Below are positions 1 to 10,920 of a stretch of 64,000 nucleotides of DNA, in pieces. Within the stretch, counting starts at the first letter, position 1. Every line of letters begins with the position of its first letter. Made by a program: the position numbers and the translations under genes. The DNA comes from Pseudodesulfovibrio sp. zrk46. GTDB taxonomy: Bacteria > Desulfobacterota > Desulfovibrionia > Desulfovibrionales > Desulfovibrionaceae. The stretch is from positions 3,347,669-3,411,668 of the forward strand of contig NZ_CP051216.1 of assembly GCF_012516435.1 (NCBI RefSeq), given 5' to 3'. The notes under the pieces are model-generated. The model did no database searches and had not been told where the DNA came from. It saw only the letters and a list, made by a program, of their open reading frames with translations.

Positions 1-85
1 CATTCAATGTCATAATAGTGTAGTGATCACAATGGCCGAAATGGTCATCAATTTGTCCATTGCGAGTGGGAAGAGCAATTTTCAT
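1..85 (-). CDS. NifX/NifB-type dinitrogenase cofactor-domain protein (N-terminal fragment)
   Basis: The first 28 codons read from an ATG at 85 toward the window edge and begin MKIALPTRNGQIDDHFGHCD. This is the opening of the NifX/NifB-C family of small proteins that bind iron-molybdenum cofactor precursors or similar metal clusters; the HFGHC stretch is typical. A good ribosome binding site (AGGAG on the minus strand, about 7 bases upstream) supports the start. The rest lies outside the window, so whether it is a stand-alone NifX-like protein or a fusion cannot be told. Such orphan family members are common in sulfate reducers and need not relate to nitrogen fixation. Confidence 0.75.
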   Translation of the reverse strand, partial: MKIALPTRNGQIDDHFGHCDHYTIMTLN

Positions 86-165
86 ATTTCATCTCCTGTC
101 GGTTTCAAATATTGATAAGGAAACAAAATAATCACCTTCATAATTTTGTAAAGAGACTGTAATTA

Positions 166-186
166 TTCAGACTTTTATAGTCTGAA
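166..186. other. Short perfect inverted repeat downstream of tadA
   Basis: TTCAGACT and AGTCTGAA form an 8-bp perfect stem with a 5-base loop in the AT-rich gap between tadA and the NifX-like gene. There is no clear T-run on either side. It could be a weak terminator for tadA or an operator for the NifX-like gene. Confidence 0.3.
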
Positions 187-217
187 ATAGAAAGCAATAA
201 AAATTACTACATAATAA

Positions 218-709
218 TTAACGCTTTCTTTTCTCAAGAAAAAAACGCTTCAGAAGTGAACTACATTCGCTCTCCATTACACCACTTAAATACCAAAGCT
301 TATGATTTGTAAATGGAAGGGCAGAGCCTTCAAGATTTGATACTATGGCTCCTGCTCGAGGATCTAGTGCTCCAAAAACTACACCTCCAATACGGGCGTG
401 CAGAAGTGCACCGGTGCACATCAGGCAAGGCTCAAGGGTAACAGCAAGGATCGTTCGAGGAAGACGATAGTTGCCTAACCTATTTCCTGCATATCTTAGA
501 CATAGAATTTCTGCGTGAGCCGTAGGGTCCTTCGTTGCAATAGGCTTGTTATGGGCCTTAGCAATGAGATCGCCGGATTCAGTGAACAAGGCCGCGCCGA
601 TGGGAGCTTCTCCCATCTGTGCGGCCTTGCATGCTTCCTGAAATGCGACGTCCATGAGGGCGCGCCAACTATTTCCATTGAGCGCGGCAGGAGGCGTCGG
701 TAACGGCAT
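218..709 (-). CDS. tadA: tRNA-specific adenosine(34) deaminase
   Basis: TadA converts adenosine to inosine at wobble position 34 of tRNA-Arg(ACG). The 163-residue protein has the cytidine/deoxycytidylate deaminase zinc signature: HAE at about residues 65-67 (His zinc ligand and catalytic Glu) and PCLMC at 94-98 (the two Cys ligands). Length fits the family. It lies 17 bases downstream of purQ on the same strand, so co-transcription is likely. The ATG at 709 is preceded by only a weak AGG; a later Met at about residue 19 has no ribosome binding site, so the longer form is preferred. Confidence 0.9.
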   Translation of the reverse strand: MPLPTPPAALNGNSWRALMDVAFQEACKAAQMGEAPIGAALFTESGDLIAKAHNKPIATKDPTAHAEILCLRYAGNRLGNYRLPRTILAVTLEPCLMCTGALLHARIGGVVFGALDPRAGAIVSNLEGSALPFTNHKLWYLSGVMESECSSLLKRFFLEKRKR

Positions 710-726
710 ATTATACCTACGTAATC

Positions 727-1542
727 CTATTGACCTTTTAGGTACTTAACACCAGCTTCCAACATGGCCAAACCAAGCGGCATGTCTGGATTGGTGCCAC
801 GCGTCCAAGAGGGGTGATTGGTAGGGTGGTTATACGCCTCGGGGTGAGGCATCAATCCCAGAATACGACCAGTGGGATCGGTCAGCCCAGCAATGCCCAT
901 AGGAGAACCGTTGGGGTTGAAGGGGTAGTCTTGAGTTGGCTCCTTGGTTTCGGGATCGATGTACTGAACAGCGTATAAATTGTTGTCTATGATCTCCTTG
1001 AGCATGACATCATCCATAGGAATAATCTTCCCCTCACCATGACGAATAGGCACTTCAAGATAGTCAAGCCCCTTGGTGAAAACGCAGGGAGAGTTAGGGT
1101 TGGTCTTCAGGGTGACCCAACGATCTTCGAAGCGACCTGAATCGTTATAGGAAAGTGAGACCTGACGTTCAAAATATTTACCACCTACCGCGGGGAGTAG
1201 GCCAAGCTTGCACAAAAGCTGAAAGCCATTGCAAATGCCGAGGATGATACCACCGTTATCAAAAAATCCTTTCAACTGATCAAGGACGGGGTTACCATCT
1301 TCGGTGCTGGACCAACGCCAACGGAGGGCTGCAGCTTGTGCAGCTCCGAGATCGTCACCATCCAGAAATCCGCCAGGACAAAGGAGGTAATTATACTTCT
1401 CCATCGTAACATGCCCTGCGGCAAGGTCGGAAAAGTACACAATATCCGTATTGTCCGCTCCAGCGGTTTTAAGCGCGTATGCGGATTCATCGTGACAGTT
1501 GGTACCGTATCCGGTAATGACAAGGGCGTTAACGCGAGCCAT
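727..1542 (-). CDS. purQ: Phosphoribosylformylglycinamidine synthase subunit I (glutaminase)
   Basis: PurQ is the glutaminase subunit of FGAM synthase, supplying ammonia to PurL in de novo purine synthesis. The 271-residue protein is a class I glutamine amidotransferase: nucleophilic Cys104 sits in ILGICNGFQLL and the His-Glu pair in MPHPE (about 233-235). It belongs to the longer PurQ group rather than the roughly 225-residue form. AGAGAGGAGA lies just upstream of the ATG. It is divergent from pyrG, sharing a 177-bp promoter region, so purine and CTP synthesis genes are transcribed back to back. PurL and PurS are not in the window. Confidence 0.93.
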   Translation of the reverse strand: MARVNALVITGYGTNCHDESAYALKTAGADNTDIVYFSDLAAGHVTMEKYNYLLCPGGFLDGDDLGAAQAAALRWRWSSTEDGNPVLDQLKGFFDNGGIILGICNGFQLLCKLGLLPAVGGKYFERQVSLSYNDSGRFEDRWVTLKTNPNSPCVFTKGLDYLEVPIRHGEGKIIPMDDVMLKEIIDNNLYAVQYIDPETKEPTQDYPFNPNGSPMGIAGLTDPTGRILGLMPHPEAYNHPTNHPSWTRGTNPDMPLGLAMLEAGVKYLKGQ

Positions 1543-1659
1543 GAATTTCTCCTCTCTCTATTGACTTTGTGGCTGTACCCTGCAAAATATTTGCGAAGCA
1601 ACGATTTGCTGGGCTGCAACATACTTGTCCAGCGCTAGTCAGTCAACACGGATAACAAG

Positions 1660-3363
<1,704 letters not shown>

Positions 3364-4173
3364 TTGAGTATCAACTACCTATATGAAAATTCTCGGTCCG
3401 GCCCGTTTATTCTGGCCGGACCGTGTGTCATTGAGGGACGTGAAACAGCCATGCAAACAGCCGAATTTTTGGCTGAAGTTGCGGCTAAGTTGAAATTGCC
3501 ATTAATTTACAAAAGTTCGTTCGATAAAGCGAACCGAACATCTGTGACGAGTTTTCGTGGCCCCGGTTTAGAGAGTGGACTTAATATTCTATCCGAGGTT
3601 AAAGAGGCTTTTGGACTGCCTATAGTGACAGATATTCATCATCCCGAGCAGGCAGCAACAGTAGCCGAGGTCGCAGATGTTATTCAAATCCCGGCCTTTC
3701 TTTGCCGTCAAACAGATCTGTTGGTAGCTGCAGCCCAAACTGGGAAAATTATCAACATCAAAAAAGGTCAATTCTTGGCTCCTTGGGACATGAAAAATGC
3801 TGTAGAGAAGGTGCGTGCATCTGGCAACGAACAAGTGTGGCTGACCGAGCGTGGTTCTACATATGGCTACAACAACTTGGTTGTTGACATGCGGTCCATC
3901 CCTGAGATGCAAAGCTTTGACGTTCCAGTTGTCTTTGATGCCACTCATTCTGTACAGATTCCTGGTGGCTTGGGCGGAGCTTCCGGCGGTCAACGTGAAT
4001 ACGTGCCTGTCCTTGCAGCCGCAGCCGTGGCTGCCGGTGCTAATGGTGTATTCATGGAATGTCATCCCGATCCAGATAATGCCCTCTGTGATGGTCCAAA
4101 TAGTCAGCCGCTTAAAAAAGTCGAGGCACTACTGACCCGACTGAAGGCTATCTGGGAGATCAACAATGGATGA
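3364..4173 (+). CDS. kdsA: 2-dehydro-3-deoxyphosphooctonate aldolase (Kdo-8-phosphate synthase)
   Basis: KdsA condenses phosphoenolpyruvate with arabinose 5-phosphate to give Kdo-8-phosphate, the first committed step toward the LPS inner core. The 269-residue protein shows the family core: AGPCVIEG near residue 18, [10 protein letters not shown] near 48, and the metal and phosphate-binding [14 protein letters not shown] segment. Translation starts at TTG directly after the pyrG stop, behind TAGGGGTAAT. Its end overlaps kdsC by 8 bases, which suggests translational coupling. Confidence 0.97.
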   Translation: MSINYLYENSRSGPFILAGPCVIEGRETAMQTAEFLAEVAAKLKLPLIYKSSFDKANRTSVTSFRGPGLESGLNILSEVKEAFGLPIVTDIHHPEQAATVAEVADVIQIPAFLCRQTDLLVAAAQTGKIINIKKGQFLAPWDMKNAVEKVRASGNEQVWLTERGSTYGYNNLVVDMRSIPEMQSFDVPVVFDATHSVQIPGGLGGASGGQREYVPVLAAAAVAAGANGVFMECHPDPDNALCDGPNSQPLKKVEALLTRLKAIWEINNG

Positions 4174-4693
4174 TCGCGCCAGAGAGTTGGCGAAAAACAT
4201 AAAACTTCTTGTGCTTGATGTCGACGGCGTCCTGACCAATGGTGGTCTGTACTATGACGCTAATGGTATCGCCATGAAACGGTTTAATGTGCAAGACGGT
4301 CTTGGTATTAAGTTAGCTCAGGCTGTTGGCCTTGAAATTGGCGTCATAACAGGTCTAAATCAGAAGCCAGTAGAAAATCGCATTACTGAACTTGGAATTC
4401 GGCATTATTATGCCGGGCATCATAATAAGATTCCACCTTTCCTTGAAATGTGTGAAAATGTAGGCGTTGAACCATCCGAAGCAGCATTCATGGGTGATGA
4501 TTGGATTGATCTGGGAGCAATGCGTACAGCGGGGTTGGCAATTAGTGTCCCCAACGGGGTGCCTGAAGTAAAAGCTGTTGCGGAGTTAATTACCTCTCGT
4601 AGCGGCGGCGAAGGTGCGGTTCGTGAAGCTATTGGTTTCATCTTTGAAGCCCGAGGCTTAATGGAAGAAGCCCTTAAACAGTGGACGGATTAG
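4166..4693 (+). CDS. kdsC: Kdo-8-phosphate phosphatase (HAD superfamily)
   Basis: KdsC hydrolyses Kdo-8-phosphate to Kdo. The 175-residue protein is a small C0-type HAD phosphatase without a cap domain: motif I is [10 protein letters not shown], with Asp18 the nucleophile and Asp20 the acid; motif III is near [13 protein letters not shown], with the Asp pair that binds magnesium. Its position between kdsA and lptC matches the kdsC-lptC-lptA-lptB order seen in proteobacteria. Confidence 0.95.
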   Translation: MDDRARELAKNIKLLVLDVDGVLTNGGLYYDANGIAMKRFNVQDGLGIKLAQAVGLEIGVITGLNQKPVENRITELGIRHYYAGHHNKIPPFLEMCENVGVEPSEAAFMGDDWIDLGAMRTAGLAISVPNGVPEVKAVAELITSRSGGEGAVREAIGFIFEARGLMEEALKQWTD

Positions 4694-5302
4694 ATGAAAG
4701 GGCGTCCAGCTCTCTCCTTCATAATAATTTTCGCAGTGGGTATAATTCTTGGCTTTATAGTCAAAGAGATTCTCTTTTCGTCGCCTCTCGTTGAGAGGAG
4801 TGAGGATTCTATCAAAACTGAGAAAACGCGTGAGGAGATTCTTAACGAGGCGGATATCGTAGCTGAAGACATTGAGCTCGTTCAAGGTAAGCAGGGCGCA
4901 ATGACTTGGAAGTTGCTTGCAAAATCAGCAAAATATAATCAAGAAAAGAAGTTGATTGGTGTTGTACGGCCACAACTGACGGCATACTACGGCGATGATC
5001 GGCAAGAAGTTTATGTTAAGGCTGACCGAGGCGAAGTCGATCAGCAAGATGACAATCTAACATTGTATGACAATGTGACCGGACGATTTGGCGATATGGA
5101 ATTAATCGCTCAGCATCTTGACTACGTAGGTGCAATCGATAAGGTCTATCTCAAAGGGGGCGTAATTGTGCGACGTCCTGACATGACCCTTCAAGCCGCT
5201 GCAGTCGAGATCAATTTGGTCACTCATGAACTGGTTGCAGCTGGAAGGGTTAATGCGTTGCTGGCCCCTGAAGGGTTGGATAAAAACCCGTTTAAACAGT
5301 AG
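4694..5302 (+). CDS. lptC: LPS export protein LptC
   Basis: LptC is the bitopic inner-membrane member of the Lpt bridge and passes LPS from LptB2FG to LptA. The 202-residue protein has one N-terminal membrane anchor (about residues 7-28) followed by a periplasmic beta-jellyroll domain of the LptC/OstA type. The ATG follows the kdsC stop codon without a gap. Sequence conservation in this family is low; the call rests on the anchor, the domain pattern (DNVTGRFGDMELIA) and the location between kdsC and lptA/lptB. Confidence 0.85.
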   Translation: MKGRPALSFIIIFAVGIILGFIVKEILFSSPLVERSEDSIKTEKTREEILNEADIVAEDIELVQGKQGAMTWKLLAKSAKYNQEKKLIGVVRPQLTAYYGDDRQEVYVKADRGEVDQQDDNLTLYDNVTGRFGDMELIAQHLDYVGAIDKVYLKGGVIVRRPDMTLQAAAVEINLVTHELVAAGRVNALLAPEGLDKNPFKQ

Positions 5303-5320
5303 AGAAGGAGTATGACTCCG

Positions 5321-6169
5321 ATGAAGATCTTATATACCACTGCTTTAACTCTCCTTTGCCTTCTCTTAGCCTCTGGCTCGGCTTGTGCCGAAGACTGGGG
5401 TGAAATTCGCGAAGCGACGCAAAATCTAAACGTTCGTGATCAACGCACACCCAAGGGTGAGCATGTCGTGACATTGGCTCGCGGTCAGCGAGTGAAAGTT
5501 GATTTCTTGAGAAATGGTTGGTTTGCAGTTTTTAATCTAAATGAAGCAAGTCGAGATGAAAAACGCGCTATTGGTTATGCCAACTCTAAGTTTTTAGCAA
5601 AGGTCGCTCAGCAACCATCTAAAAAAACTGCGGACGAAACCACAGCAGTCGAATCCAAGCAAGCGAATGGGGAAGGGGAAGTTAAAGCAGGAGTAGCGGC
5701 AACACCGCCTTCCGACACTGGCAGTTTGGGAGTTGATCCAACAAGGACTCCTGTTCAAATTTCCTCAGACAGAATGGTTTACAACGAAAGCGGAAGAGTC
5801 GTCTCATTTGTTGGCAATGTTGTTGCAGAGCATGGTGGCTTGACGCTTTGGGCTAATAAACTTTCAGCTTACCTTGGTTCCAAGTCAGGAAAGCAATTTT
5901 CCGCTGATTCTATTGAGAGAATCGTGGCATCGGGCAATGTGCGCGCCAAGAAGGGCAAGTCTGAGGGGACTTGTGGTAAGCTGACCTACTTTGTGGCAAG
6001 CCAGATGCTCAAAATGGAAGACAATCCCAAGCTTCAAGATGGCCCCAATAGCCTGACAGGTGAGGTGATTAATTTCTACGCTCGCGAAAATCGTAGCGAA
6101 GTTGTAGGAGGTAAAGGACAGCGTGTCCGCGCTGTATTCATGACTCCAGAAGGCGTGAAGGTGCCTTAA
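5321..6169 (+). CDS. lptA: LPS transport protein LptA with N-terminal SH3-like domain
   Basis: Periplasmic LptA polymerises to carry LPS between membranes. After a signal peptide ending near SACA, the protein has an SH3-like domain (about residues 27-95, with LNVRDQRTPKG and FAVFNLN), a linker rich in Ala, Glu and Thr, then an OstA/LptA beta-jellyroll domain (from about residue 145, starting near VQISSDRMVYNES). The usual LptA has only signal peptide plus jellyroll, so the extra domain is unusual. I start at the second ATG because AAGGAG lies 10 bases before it; the ATG at 5312 is only 1 base from that motif. The stop overlaps lptB. Confidence 0.82.
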   Translation: MKILYTTALTLLCLLLASGSACAEDWGEIREATQNLNVRDQRTPKGEHVVTLARGQRVKVDFLRNGWFAVFNLNEASRDEKRAIGYANSKFLAKVAQQPSKKTADETTAVESKQANGEGEVKAGVAATPPSDTGSLGVDPTRTPVQISSDRMVYNESGRVVSFVGNVVAEHGGLTLWANKLSAYLGSKSGKQFSADSIERIVASGNVRAKKGKSEGTCGKLTYFVASQMLKMEDNPKLQDGPNSLTGEVINFYARENRSEVVGGKGQRVRAVFMTPEGVKVP

Positions 6170-6894
6170 TGTCTAAAGGACTTACAGCCACCAATCTCTC
6201 TAAAAGATATGGTCAGAAAGAAGTAGTACACGGCATCAATTTGGAAGTTAATCCACAAGAAGTTGTGGGCTTACTCGGTCCTAATGGAGCGGGTAAAACT
6301 ACTACCTTTTACATGTTGGTAGGCATCGTTAAGCCTAACACAGGTCAAGTAGTTCTCAATCAAGTTCCACTGACAGATAAGCCTCTTCATGAAAGAGCAC
6401 GAATGGGGGTTAGTTACCTGCCACAGGAAAACTCCATTTTTAAAAAACTATCTGTTCGCCAAAATCTTGAAATAATACTTGAACAGACTTCCATGAACAA
6501 AGCTGCTCAAAAGGAGCGAGCTAATGAACTCATGGAAATGTTTAGAATTACGAAGTTGGCAGACCAGGCGGCTATGTTTCTCTCAGGTGGAGAGCGACGT
6601 CGTTTGGAGATTGCTCGTGCACTAATTATGGACCCACAATTTATTCTGCTTGATGAACCGTTTGCTGGGGTTGACCCAATTGCAGTCATTGACATTCAAG
6701 AAATTATTTCAGTTCTTAAGTCTATGGGCATAGGCATACTGATTTCAGACCATAATGTGCGTGAGACATTGAACATCTGTGACCGTGCGTACCTTGTATA
6801 TGAAGGAACAGTTATTCTAGAAGGCAATCCAGAGGAGATTGTACAAAACAGCCGTGCCCGTCAAATTTATTTGGGCGAAGATTTTAGTCTGTAA
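6169..6894 (+). CDS. lptB: LPS export ABC transporter ATPase LptB
   Basis: LptB powers extraction of LPS from the inner membrane together with LptF and LptG. The 241-residue ATPase has Walker A GPNGAGKTT at about 37-45, signature LSGGERRRLEIARAL at about 138, and Walker B with LLDEPFAGVDP at about 160; the GVDP form is typical of LptB. Its ATG overlaps the last base of the lptA stop. LptF and LptG are not in the window. The short gap before rpoN fits the common lptB-rpoN order. Confidence 0.96.
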   Translation: MSKGLTATNLSKRYGQKEVVHGINLEVNPQEVVGLLGPNGAGKTTTFYMLVGIVKPNTGQVVLNQVPLTDKPLHERARMGVSYLPQENSIFKKLSVRQNLEIILEQTSMNKAAQKERANELMEMFRITKLADQAAMFLSGGERRRLEIARALIMDPQFILLDEPFAGVDPIAVIDIQEIISVLKSMGIGILISDHNVRETLNICDRAYLVYEGTVILEGNPEEIVQNSRARQIYLGEDFSL

Positions 6895-7137
6895 CCCCTT
6901 TTTTTACATCTCATAAGCGTTTCTCGATTTACACCTCATCTAAAGGTTGGTACACTTTTTTCATGTGCCATCGAAATAATAACTAGCCCAATAGTTTCGA
7001 CAGGTTACAAGAGTGTTCTTGATTTTAACATATTGCTGTGGCAATAATATTATTAAGAAGTGGAAAAAAGTTACGTCAATACCGACTATTTGATTTCAAA
7101 CCGATAGAGATGCCTTCGCAGCCTCCGGGATTTATAT

Positions 7138-8544
7138 ATGGGACTCGAACTCAGGCAACAACTTAAGCTTTCCCAACAACTGGTCATGACGCCTCAGTTG
7201 CAGCAGGCTATCAAGCTGTTGCAGCTATCTCGTCTTGAGCTGCTGGAAACTGTTCAGCAAGAGCTCATGGAGAATCCGTTTCTAGACGAAACTGAAACTG
7301 AGACTGAAGTCCGTGAAAAGGAAGAGCTGACAGAATCCCAACAAGAAGAGGAATTGGTTCGAACTGCGGATTGGGAAAATTATCTCGGAGAATTTTCGTC
7401 TACCTCCAAGCAGGCTTCTGCACGTGACTCCGAAATTCCAGAAGAAGGACTTTCCTTTGAAGCACGGCTTGCCTCAAAGCCTTCACTGGAAGGGCATCTC
7501 AATTGGCAAATGCGGCTTTCGAATTTTACAGATAGTGACATTGCTATTGGTGAAATTGTCATCGGAAACGTTGATCATAATGGTTATCTTCAGGCTTCCA
7601 ATGAAGAGATCATGTCCATGGTTCAGGCTACCGAAGATGAAATTGAAGATGTTGTAAAGCGTATCCAGCGGCTTGATCCTGTTGGCGTAGGAGCTCGAAC
7701 TCCTCAAGAATGCTTGCTCGTTCAGATGGATGTGCTTGGATACGATGATCCAATTTTGGAATCTTTGGTTCGTGATCATCTCGAAGACTTGGAAAAGAAT
7801 CGCTATAAGCCACTCGCGCGAAAGTTTAAGATTTCCATGGAAGAGCTCAAGGAATATCTTGATCTTCTTCAGACTCTTGATCCTATGCCGGCAACAAGCT
7901 TTTCAAGCACTGATCCGCACTATGTGAGTCCAGACGTTTTTGTCTATAAGTACGGAGATGAGTTTGTCATAATCCTTAATGAAGATGGCTTGCCTCGTTT
8001 GCAAATGAACAGCTTCTACATGGATTCTATGAAGGGTGCGGCGGATAAAGAAAAAGAATATTTTCAAGAAAAAATGCGATCTGCCGCATGGTTAATGAAA
8101 AGTCTGTACCAACGGCAGAGAACATTGTACAAAGTAGTTGAGAGTATTGTCCGTTTTCAACGGGAGTTCTTTGAAGAAGGTGTAACCAAGCTCAAACCTT
8201 TGATCCTCAAGGAGGTAGCTGAGGACATCGAGATGCATGAGTCTACCGTAAGCCGAATTACTACCAGTAAGTACGTTTCAACGCCGCATGGCATTTATGA
8301 ATTGAAGTTTTTCTTCAATAGTGCACTGGATTTGAATGACGGTTCTCAGGTAGGGTCGGAAAGCGTAAAGGCGCTCATCAAGCAAATGATCGCCGAGGAA
8401 GATACGAAGAAGCCACTAAGCGATGAAAAAATTGGAGAAATACTCAAGGAGAAACTCGATGTTAACATCGCAAGGCGAACCGTCGCCAAGTATCGTTCCG
8501 CCATGGGTATCGCCTCTTCTTCAAAGCGTAAACAATACTTCTAA
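7138..8544 (+). CDS. rpoN: RNA polymerase sigma-54 factor
   Basis: RpoN directs transcription from -24/-12 promoters and needs AAA+ activators. The 468-residue protein has the Gln/Leu-rich region I (from MGLELRQQLKLSQQL to about residue 45), an acidic region II, the core-binding and activator-binding middle, a helix-turn-helix near VSRITTSKYVSTPHG, and the RpoN box ARRTVAKYRSAMGI at the C-terminus. A 243-bp AT-rich gap separates it from lptB, so it may have its own promoter; I found no convincing one. The downstream hpf-ptsN-rapZ order is the classical rpoN cluster. Confidence 0.97.
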   Translation: MGLELRQQLKLSQQLVMTPQLQQAIKLLQLSRLELLETVQQELMENPFLDETETETEVREKEELTESQQEEELVRTADWENYLGEFSSTSKQASARDSEIPEEGLSFEARLASKPSLEGHLNWQMRLSNFTDSDIAIGEIVIGNVDHNGYLQASNEEIMSMVQATEDEIEDVVKRIQRLDPVGVGARTPQECLLVQMDVLGYDDPILESLVRDHLEDLEKNRYKPLARKFKISMEELKEYLDLLQTLDPMPATSFSSTDPHYVSPDVFVYKYGDEFVIILNEDGLPRLQMNSFYMDSMKGAADKEKEYFQEKMRSAAWLMKSLYQRQRTLYKVVESIVRFQREFFEEGVTKLKPLILKEVAEDIEMHESTVSRITTSKYVSTPHGIYELKFFFNSALDLNDGSQVGSESVKALIKQMIAEEDTKKPLSDEKIGEILKEKLDVNIARRTVAKYRSAMGIASSSKRKQYF

Positions 8545-8578
8545 TTAGTTTCTCGTATAATCAACCAGGAGGTAGCAT

Positions 8579-9118
8579 ATGAACATAAGCTTCACTTTCA
8601 AGAACTTTGAGCCGTCCGACCACTTAAAGGACTACGCACAGAAGCGTTTTGAAAAGGTGGGCAAGTTCGTTTCCGATACCGAAGCCGATCTCCAGGTGAA
8701 CCTGCTGGTCGACAAGTTCCGTCATAAGGCGGACGTTATCCTTAACGCGGACAGCATCCATATATCTGCATATGAAGATTCTGAAGACATGTACTCGACC
8801 ATTGATATGGTATTAGACAAGGTCGAGGCTCAGCTTCGTAGAATGCGTGAGAAGATAAAGAATCGCAGCCGTCAAGGCCGTGGTAGCAAGGTTCAAATGA
8901 ATTTCTTGTCTTATGATGATGTGACTGGAGACGAAGGTCCTTCAATTGTAGGCACTGATTCATATGAGGCCAAGCCCATGTCTATTGATGAGGCTGCAGA
9001 ACAACTTAATACGCTTGATAATGAATTCCTCGTTTTCTTGAATGCCGAGACTGAGGGTGTAAACGTAATCTATAAGCGAAAGAACGGCGATTTCGGACTG
9101 ATCGACCCCGGAAACTAG
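8579..9118 (+). CDS. hpf: Ribosome hibernation promoting factor, long form
   Basis: Long HPF binds the 30S subunit and dimerises 70S ribosomes into inactive 100S particles. The 179-residue protein has the N-terminal RaiA/HPF fold (1-100, with basic MREKIKNRSRQGRG) and the C-terminal dimerisation tail of the long form (about 125-179: EAKPMSIDEAAEQLN through FGLIDPGN). AGGAGG lies 7 bases before the ATG. The gene sits between rpoN and ptsN, as in many proteobacteria. Confidence 0.95.
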   Translation: MNISFTFKNFEPSDHLKDYAQKRFEKVGKFVSDTEADLQVNLLVDKFRHKADVILNADSIHISAYEDSEDMYSTIDMVLDKVEAQLRRMREKIKNRSRQGRGSKVQMNFLSYDDVTGDEGPSIVGTDSYEAKPMSIDEAAEQLNTLDNEFLVFLNAETEGVNVIYKRKNGDFGLIDPGN

Positions 9119-9121
9119 ACT

Positions 9122-9571
9122 ATGAAGCTTGGTGACTACCTGGAAAAGGACCTTGTCCTTTCCGAATTAACCTCTGCAACTAAGGCAGAGGTGTTAAATG
9201 AACTTATCACTCCTTTGAGTGAAAAATATCCAGAGATGGACACGAACCAAGCGGTTCGTGTCCTTCTTGATCGTGAAAAACTCGGAACAACTGGTATTGG
9301 AGATGGAATCGCAATACCACATGGAAAATTAGAGGATTTGGATAAAGTTATCGTTATCGCGGGGCGAAGCAAGACTGGTGTCGAATTCGATGCGTTAGAT
9401 CATAAGCCGTGCTCGATTTTTTTCCTTGTTCTAGCCCCTGAGAGTGTTGCTGGAATGCACCTACGTATTCTAGCGCAAATTTCTCGTATATTGAAGGACT
9501 CTGAATTCCGTAATGAGTTTATCGGTGCAGATGGTCCTGAAGGTCTTTGGAAACTCCTCCAAGGTGTTTAG
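9122..9571 (+). CDS. ptsN: PTS IIA component, nitrogen-regulatory type
   Basis: A 149-residue IIA of the fructose/nitrogen family. The phosphorylated histidine is His67 in GIAIPHGKL. PtsN proteins are regulatory rather than sugar-specific, affecting potassium and nitrogen balance. It begins 3 bases after hpf and precedes rapZ, an arrangement typical for PtsN. No EI or HPr gene is present in the window, so its phosphate donor must be encoded elsewhere. Confidence 0.93.
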   Translation: MKLGDYLEKDLVLSELTSATKAEVLNELITPLSEKYPEMDTNQAVRVLLDREKLGTTGIGDGIAIPHGKLEDLDKVIVIAGRSKTGVEFDALDHKPCSIFFLVLAPESVAGMHLRILAQISRILKDSEFRNEFIGADGPEGLWKLLQGV

Positions 9572-9589
9572 CCCAAAAGGATTCTTTCT

Positions 9590-10471
9590 TTGAGCCCAAG
9601 TAATACCTTTCCCGTTGTTGTAGTCACCGGTATTTCCGGTTCTGGAAAAAGCACAGCTCTCAAAGTATTTGAGGATCTGGGCTTTTTTTGCATTGATGGA
9701 CTTCCTGCGGGAATGTCAGCCAAGATCGCTGAGTTAATCCTTAAAGAGGATGCTAAATATCGTGGCCTGGCTTTGGGTATGGATATGCGTCAACTAGAAT
9801 TTTTGGATGGCTGGCATAATGCTCTACGAGACCTTACTGATCTGGGAATAGTGCCACAGGTATTGTTTTTGGAGGCAAAGCAGGATGAGTTAGTTCGTCG
9901 GTACGCAACGACACGAAGGCTCCATCCTCTTGAAAGTCAATCTCTAGGACTGGAGCAGGCCCTTGCAAAAGAAAGAGAAATGCTCGGGCCAATTCGTGAG
10001 AATGCCGAGTTGGTACTAGATACTACACATTACTCAGTACATGACTTGCGAAGAGTTATTCAAACAAAATGGACAGCGATTGAAGAATTAGGGCGTGGTA
10101 TGCGAGTGCATATCATTACTTTTGGGTTTAAATACGGTGTTCCGACAGAAGCAGATTTTGTCTTTGACCTTCGATTCCTTCCTAACCCTTATTTTGACAA
10201 GAACCTTCGTCAATTGTCTGGCTTAGAAAAGTCTATTCAAAATTATGTTTTGAAGAGTGATGTTGGAGAAGAGTTTGAGGCGAAATTTTTGGATTTTATA
10301 AGCTACATGTTGCCTCTTTATGCAGATGAAGGGCGTTATAGAATAACACTAGCGTTAGGTTGTACTGGTGGCCGACATCGTTCTGTATCTGTGGCTGAGT
10401 CCGTACTGGCTACCTTAAAGAAAAAAGGGTATGCAGTCACAATTGAACACCGACACATGGAATTGGGATAA
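9590..10471 (+). CDS. rapZ: RNase adapter RapZ (P-loop nucleotide-binding protein)
   Basis: The 293-residue protein has a Walker A loop GISGSGKST at about 14-22 and the C-terminal GCTGGRHRSV phosphate-binding motif of the RapZ/YvcJ family. In E. coli RapZ delivers GlmZ sRNA to RNase E. That partner is not known for this lineage, so the role here is inferred from family only. The start codon is TTG at 9590 behind AAAAGGA. Confidence 0.92.
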   Translation: MSPSNTFPVVVVTGISGSGKSTALKVFEDLGFFCIDGLPAGMSAKIAELILKEDAKYRGLALGMDMRQLEFLDGWHNALRDLTDLGIVPQVLFLEAKQDELVRRYATTRRLHPLESQSLGLEQALAKEREMLGPIRENAELVLDTTHYSVHDLRRVIQTKWTAIEELGRGMRVHIITFGFKYGVPTEADFVFDLRFLPNPYFDKNLRQLSGLEKSIQNYVLKSDVGEEFEAKFLDFISYMLPLYADEGRYRITLALGCTGGRHRSVSVAESVLATLKKKGYAVTIEHRHMELG

Positions 10472-10473
10472 TT

Positions 10474-10911
10474 ATGATTGCAAAACCAACCACTAATACT
10501 AAACAAGTCGGGGTGGTAATTGTCACCCACGGTGCTTTTGCCAAGACCATACTGGATGCTGCAGAAACAGTTCTTGGCCCCCAAGAAAAATGTATCGCTA
10601 TAGGAGTCGACGTAAATATTGGCGTTGATGAGACTATGGAGGCAATTCGCAAAGCAATTCGATCAGTAGAAAGTGGAAAGGGCGTCGTTGCCCTAACTGA
10701 CCTTTTTGGAGGCTCACCAACTACAATGAGCCTTTCTCTTATGAAATCAGAAAAGTTAGAAGTTATTACAGGTGTGAATTTGCCAATGCTGGTATCAACG
10801 CTTCAACATCGTTCCATGAATCTTGATGCGTTGGCTGATAAAGCTAAATCTGCAGGACAGCAAGGTATAAAGGTCGCGGGTGCAATGCTGCGTAAAAAGG
10901 CTAAGAAATAG
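10474..10911 (+). CDS. PTS mannose-family IIA component
   Basis: A 145-residue EIIA-Man fold protein. The phosphoacceptor His19 lies in VVIVTHGAFAKT and the DLFGGSPTT loop near residue 75 is typical. It follows rapZ by 2 bases and is followed by IIB and a frameshifted IIC. With no IID nearby, it is uncertain whether it serves sugar uptake or only regulation. Confidence 0.9.
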   Translation: MIAKPTTNTKQVGVVIVTHGAFAKTILDAAETVLGPQEKCIAIGVDVNIGVDETMEAIRKAIRSVESGKGVVALTDLFGGSPTTMSLSLMKSEKLEVITGVNLPMLVSTLQHRSMNLDALADKAKSAGQQGIKVAGAMLRKKAKK

Positions 10912-10920
10912 GGAGTTACC

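Noticed and set aside
7019..7050. Promoter-like TTGATT and TAATAT before rpoN
   Set aside because: Spacing of 20 bases is too long and the region is simply AT-rich.
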